NCBI GenBank assembly: GCA_026991215.1
Contig: JALXBY010000046.1
Coordinates: 1-8,158 of the forward strand
From: Anaerolineales bacterium
GTDB lineage: Bacteria; Chloroflexota; Anaerolineae; Anaerolineales; DRMV01
DNA length: 8,158 nucleotides
Reading direction: 5' to 3'
The notes below the pieces were generated by a model that worked only from the letters and a program-made list of their open reading frames with translations, made no database searches and had not been told where the DNA came from. Of this stretch, positions 6,077 through 8,158 are shown one piece after another (position 1 is the first letter of the stretch; each line of letters begins with the position of its first letter). The translations under genes were made by a program, and so were the position numbers.

Positions 6077-6088
6077 GAACGTTTGATT
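6077..6088 (+). promoter_or_regulatory. Possible second, degenerate LexA site
   Basis: GAACGTTTGATT matches the strong SOS box GAACATTTGTTC at 9 of 12 positions and lies exactly 28 bases upstream of it, just ahead of the lexA -35 box. One half (GAAC) is perfect and the other degenerate. It also overlaps a separate inverted repeat ATCAAA-N11-TTTGAT (6065-6087). It is a tentative auxiliary site. Confidence 0.3.
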
Positions 6089-6096
6089 GAAGTGCC

Positions 6097-6125
6097 TTGA
6101 CACTGAACATTTGTTCTGATATGGT
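6097..6125 (+). promoter_or_regulatory. lexA promoter (TTGACA / TGaTATGGT)
   Basis: A perfect -35 box TTGACA (6097-6102) is followed after exactly 17 bases by TATGGT (6120-6125, 4 of 6), which is strengthened by an extended -10 TG at 6117-6118. Transcription should start near 6132, leaving a leader of about 50 bases before the ATG at 6184. The SOS box lies in the spacer, so bound LexA would block RNA polymerase. Confidence 0.75.
6105..6116. promoter_or_regulatory. LexA operator (SOS box) GAACATTTGTTC
   Basis: GAAC-ATTT-GTTC has perfect palindromic arms and fits the GAAC-N4-GTTC box known for LexA of Gram-positive bacteria. It sits between the -35 and -10 elements of the promoter directly upstream of lexA, the classic position for negative autoregulation with release on DNA damage. 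Confidence 0.75.
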
Positions 6126-6183
6126 TACTTTGCCTTTCCCCGCTGCGTGTTTGGTGTGCACTTCCGCCTCAGGAGGTTTGGAA

Positions 6184-6903
6184 ATGGTGTGGGATACCCC
6201 CTGGCATGAGTTGGACGAAATCGACAAGAAAATCCTGATGTTCTTCTGGAAGTACCAGAAGGAACACGGCCAGCCCCCCACGGTGCGGGAGATCGAACGG
6301 GGGGTGGGCCTGTCCTCGACGTCCCACGTCAAATACCACCTGGACCATCTGGTGGACCATGGCTTTTTGAAGCGCCGGCAGGACCCCGGCAAACGTCGTA
6401 CGTCCCGGGCCTACCGGTTGAACCTTCCGCCTGTGCTGCCGGTGCTGGGGTACATCATCGCGGGCGATAGCATCCGCAAGGTGTTCGCCGAAGACTTTAC
6501 GGCCACGTCCTTCCCCTTTGGGATGGAAGTCGAAGATGTGGTCTCCCTGGATAGCATCGCCCTGCCGGGCGCGCTGGAGGATTACTTCGCCTTGCGGGTC
6601 CGGGGCGATTCCATGATCGACGAACACATCCTGGATGGGGACGTGGTGGTCTTTCGAAAGTTGCACGGCCAGCGGCCCGAGAAGAACAGCCTGGTGGCCG
6701 TTTTGATCGACCACCCCGAAGAAGGGGAAACCTTGATGCTGAAGCGCTACGCCGGCCCGGTGCCGGGGAACCCCCGCCTCTTGCGCTTCATGCCGGCGAA
6801 CCGGGCCAAGGGCCTGCAGCCCATCGACGTGCCGGAAGACCGGGTGCGTTTCCAGGGCAAGGCCGTGTTGCTGGTACGGCATTTCGATATGCGAGAGATT
6901 TAG
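6184..6903 (+). CDS. lexA: LexA-type SOS repressor, self-cleaving (S24 family)
   Basis: This 239-residue protein is a LexA repressor. The N-terminal winged helix (about residues 9-72) has the family core QPPTVREIERGVGLSS and a recognition-helix region STSHVKYHLDHL. The self-cleavage site is Ala93-Gly94 in LGYIIAGD. The catalytic pair is Ser143 (RGDSMID) and Lys187 (LMLKRY). By family knowledge, RecA filaments on damaged DNA trigger cleavage at Ala-Gly and derepress the SOS genes. It is longer than E. coli LexA (202 residues): the cleavage-site-to-Ser distance is 49 residues against 35, so there is extra sequence around residues 95-135. The start at 6184 has AGGAGG (6171-6176) 7 bases upstream; an earlier in-frame TTG at 6097 is actually the -35 box and is rejected. 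A related S24 repressor is the main alternative, but the winged helix and own-promoter SOS box argue for LexA. Confidence 0.95.
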   Translation: MVWDTPWHELDEIDKKILMFFWKYQKEHGQPPTVREIERGVGLSSTSHVKYHLDHLVDHGFLKRRQDPGKRRTSRAYRLNLPPVLPVLGYIIAGDSIRKVFAEDFTATSFPFGMEVEDVVSLDSIALPGALEDYFALRVRGDSMIDEHILDGDVVVFRKLHGQRPEKNSLVAVLIDHPEEGETLMLKRYAGPVPGNPRLLRFMPANRAKGLQPIDVPEDRVRFQGKAVLLVRHFDMREI

Positions 6904-6992
6904 GGGCGCGGGGCCGCGGCCAGGTTCGTCCTGTTTAGGTTCTTCGGTGGTCAGGAGCATCTCCAGCGGCCCCGGAACGGCCTCCTTTCCCC

Positions 6993-8027
6993 TCACCCCC
7001 CATCAGCCAGGCGGGCCCAGCGCAGTTCCCGGTTGCGGGCACCGAAGCGGTACTTGTACGTCTCCGGACCCCGCATGAAGTCCAGTTCCGTATAGCCCTG
7101 GGCAATGGCCCATTGCAGGATGTGGGCCAGCAGCACCCAACCGGGGGAAAGGTGCCGGTACGCAGGGTGCAGGCCCGCGTTGTAAATCCACAACCGCTGC
7201 TGGAAGTCGAAGCCCAGGAACGCGGCCGCAGGCTCCCCGCCCACCGTAAGGAAGGCCAGGAACAGCCATCCCCCCCGGTGCGCGGCCTGGACCACCCGGC
7301 ACAGCCAGCGCCGTCGGGCTTCGGTGAAGAACGCGGCCTTTTCCGGATGGAACAGGGCCAGATAGAAGAAGGTGCGACAGGCCGCCTCCGGGTCCTCCGC
7401 CGGGCCCACCCGATGCCACCGGACCGGCGCATCCTGCCGCTGGGCCCGGCGGAGCTTACGGCGAATCTCGTGCCGTTGCTTCTTGGAAAGGCCGGCCAGG
7501 TACGCCTCCCAACTGCGGGGCAGGGGGATGTAGGGCGCGACCTCCACCGGGCTTTCCGTCAGGTCCAGGCCGTAGCGCTGCGCCCAGCCGCGGCTGGCCT
7601 CCAGCAGGGGGCTTTGGGGCAGCAGGTTCCACCACTCCCAGCGGTGCACCTGAGGGAAGGCCCGTTCCGGGCCGAACAGGGCTTCCCCCAGCGCGTGGAA
7701 GAAGCCTTCCCGCGCCTCGGGCCGTACGACCACGTCCAGGTAATCCGTCAGGCGGTGGCTGCCCAGGAGCATCATGGTGGGGCCGTGGCGGGTTGGGGCG
7801 ACGAAGAAGGGGGCCGCGCCCGCCAGCGCGCCGCGGTCATCCCGGTATACGGCCACGGCCAGCCGCGCCTCGGGCCATTCCCCGGCACCCCGTTCCTCCC
7901 ACCAGATACGCAAGTAATCGTGCAGGAGGAAGGGCAGGGACAGCACGCTCTCCTGCACCAGGCGGTCCCATTCGGGTTTTAGTTGGGCGAACGCGTCGGG
8001 TTCGGTTACCCACGTCAGGGCAGCCAT
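6993..8027 (-). CDS. BioF2/CelD-like GNAT-fold acyltransferase
   Basis: This 344-residue cytoplasmic protein resembles the Acetyltransf_6 (BioF2-like, CelD/BcsL) group, related to FemAB and GNAT folds. The central basic stretch LSKKQRHEIRRKLRRAQ (180-196) and the C-terminal LDFMRGPETYKYRFGA (315-330) are typical of that group, as is the preceding AAAFLGFDFQQRLWIYNAGL region. Members are predicted to transfer acyl or aminoacyl groups, often in polysaccharide, envelope or peptidoglycan-related modification; the actual donor and acceptor are unknown. The start at 8027 has AGGAGG (8033-8038) 5 bases upstream. An out-of-frame ATG at 8029-8031 is only one base from that site and is unlikely to be used. 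The gene converges on lexA with an 89-base gap and shows no co-transcribed neighbour in the window. Confidence 0.88.
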   Translation of the reverse strand: MAALTWVTEPDAFAQLKPEWDRLVQESVLSLPFLLHDYLRIWWEERGAGEWPEARLAVAVYRDDRGALAGAAPFFVAPTRHGPTMMLLGSHRLTDYLDVVVRPEAREGFFHALGEALFGPERAFPQVHRWEWWNLLPQSPLLEASRGWAQRYGLDLTESPVEVAPYIPLPRSWEAYLAGLSKKQRHEIRRKLRRAQRQDAPVRWHRVGPAEDPEAACRTFFYLALFHPEKAAFFTEARRRWLCRVVQAAHRGGWLFLAFLTVGGEPAAAFLGFDFQQRLWIYNAGLHPAYRHLSPGWVLLAHILQWAIAQGYTELDFMRGPETYKYRFGARNRELRWARLADGG

Positions 8028-8070
8028 GCATACCTCCTATAAGCACGAGTGATAAAGTAGGGGTACGGGG

Positions 8071-8139
8071 GAGGAGGCCGGAAGGTCACCATGCGATTGG
8101 GCCATAGAGCCCCTGCAGGAGTACACCTCCGGCCTCCCC
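8071..8139 (-). other. Possible folded leader upstream of the acyltransferase gene
   Basis: GAGGCCGGA (8074-8082) and TCCGGCCTC (8128-8136) form a perfect 9-bp stem. The pairing extends outward by G8073-C8137 and inward past one bulged A by GGT/ACC-type pairs (8084-8086 with 8125-8127). Inside it is a small GGGC-CATAGA-GCCC hairpin (8099-8112). No T run follows on either strand, so it is not an intrinsic terminator. Its end lies 44 bases upstream of the start codon, which fits a 5' leader structure, but the strand and any function are inferred. Confidence 0.35.
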
Positions 8140-8158
8140 ACAACCCCCATGAGTTGCT

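Noticed and set aside
6912..6921. GGCCGCGGCC palindrome after lexA
   Set aside because: It has no loop room or T run and is expected by chance at this GC content; not a terminator.
8071..8139. Resemblance of CCGGAAGG to the apical loop of SRP RNA
   Set aside because: Only a few bases agree and the surrounding conserved SRP motifs are missing.
8037..8150. 37-residue minus-strand frame open to the right edge, ending inside the acyltransferase ribosome binding site
   Set aside because: It has no Shine-Dalgarno sequence, no recognisable protein character and falls over the stem-loop; it could only be the tail of an upstream gene, which cannot be judged from this window.

Overview
The window looks like ordinary chromosomal DNA from a GC-rich bacterium, most likely a member of the Chloroflexota (Anaerolineae-like). 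This rests on several hints: a lipoprotein with a long Thr/Pro linker of a type common in that phylum, a GAAC-N4-GTTC operator at lexA, AGGAGG ribosome binding sites at most genes, and the general character of the proteins. The taxonomic call is inference; no rRNA or other marker gene is present.

Layout. Positions 3-1390 (+) hold a two-component pair: the 3' part of a sensor histidine kinase (cut by the left edge) overlapping by ATGA with a NarL/LuxR-type response regulator. Positions 1391-1825 are a 435-base non-coding stretch. It carries four copies of a small module made of three ~8-base units, a weak hairpin just after the regulator, and a TATAAT box followed closely by a strong intrinsic terminator. 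Positions 1826-2779 (-) encode a short zinc-dependent medium-chain alcohol dehydrogenase. It diverges from a secreted five-Asp-box (YCF48/BNR-like) lipoprotein at 2857-4137 (+). That gene converges on a HIT-family hydrolase at 4157-4513 (-), which lies downstream of a LivJ-type ABC substrate-binding lipoprotein at 4589-5896 (-). Across a 287-base divergent intergenic region lies a LexA repressor at 6184-6903 (+), with a textbook promoter whose spacer contains a near-perfect SOS box. LexA converges on a BioF2/CelD-like (FemAB/GNAT-fold) acyltransferase at 6993-8027 (-). The last ~130 bases hold no convincing gene but include a possible folded leader.

How the genes relate. The clear functional units are the kinase/regulator pair and the autoregulated lexA. 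The substrate-binding protein and HIT gene may be co-transcribed, but no permease or ATPase genes accompany the binding protein here. The other genes look like unrelated singletons. I see no CRISPR array, prophage, transposase, tRNA, rRNA or defence system. The best leads are regulatory: the lexA promoter/operator, the tiny TATAAT-terminator unit at 1679-1745, the triplet-repeat cluster, and the possible structured leaders at 5939-5997 and 8071-8139.
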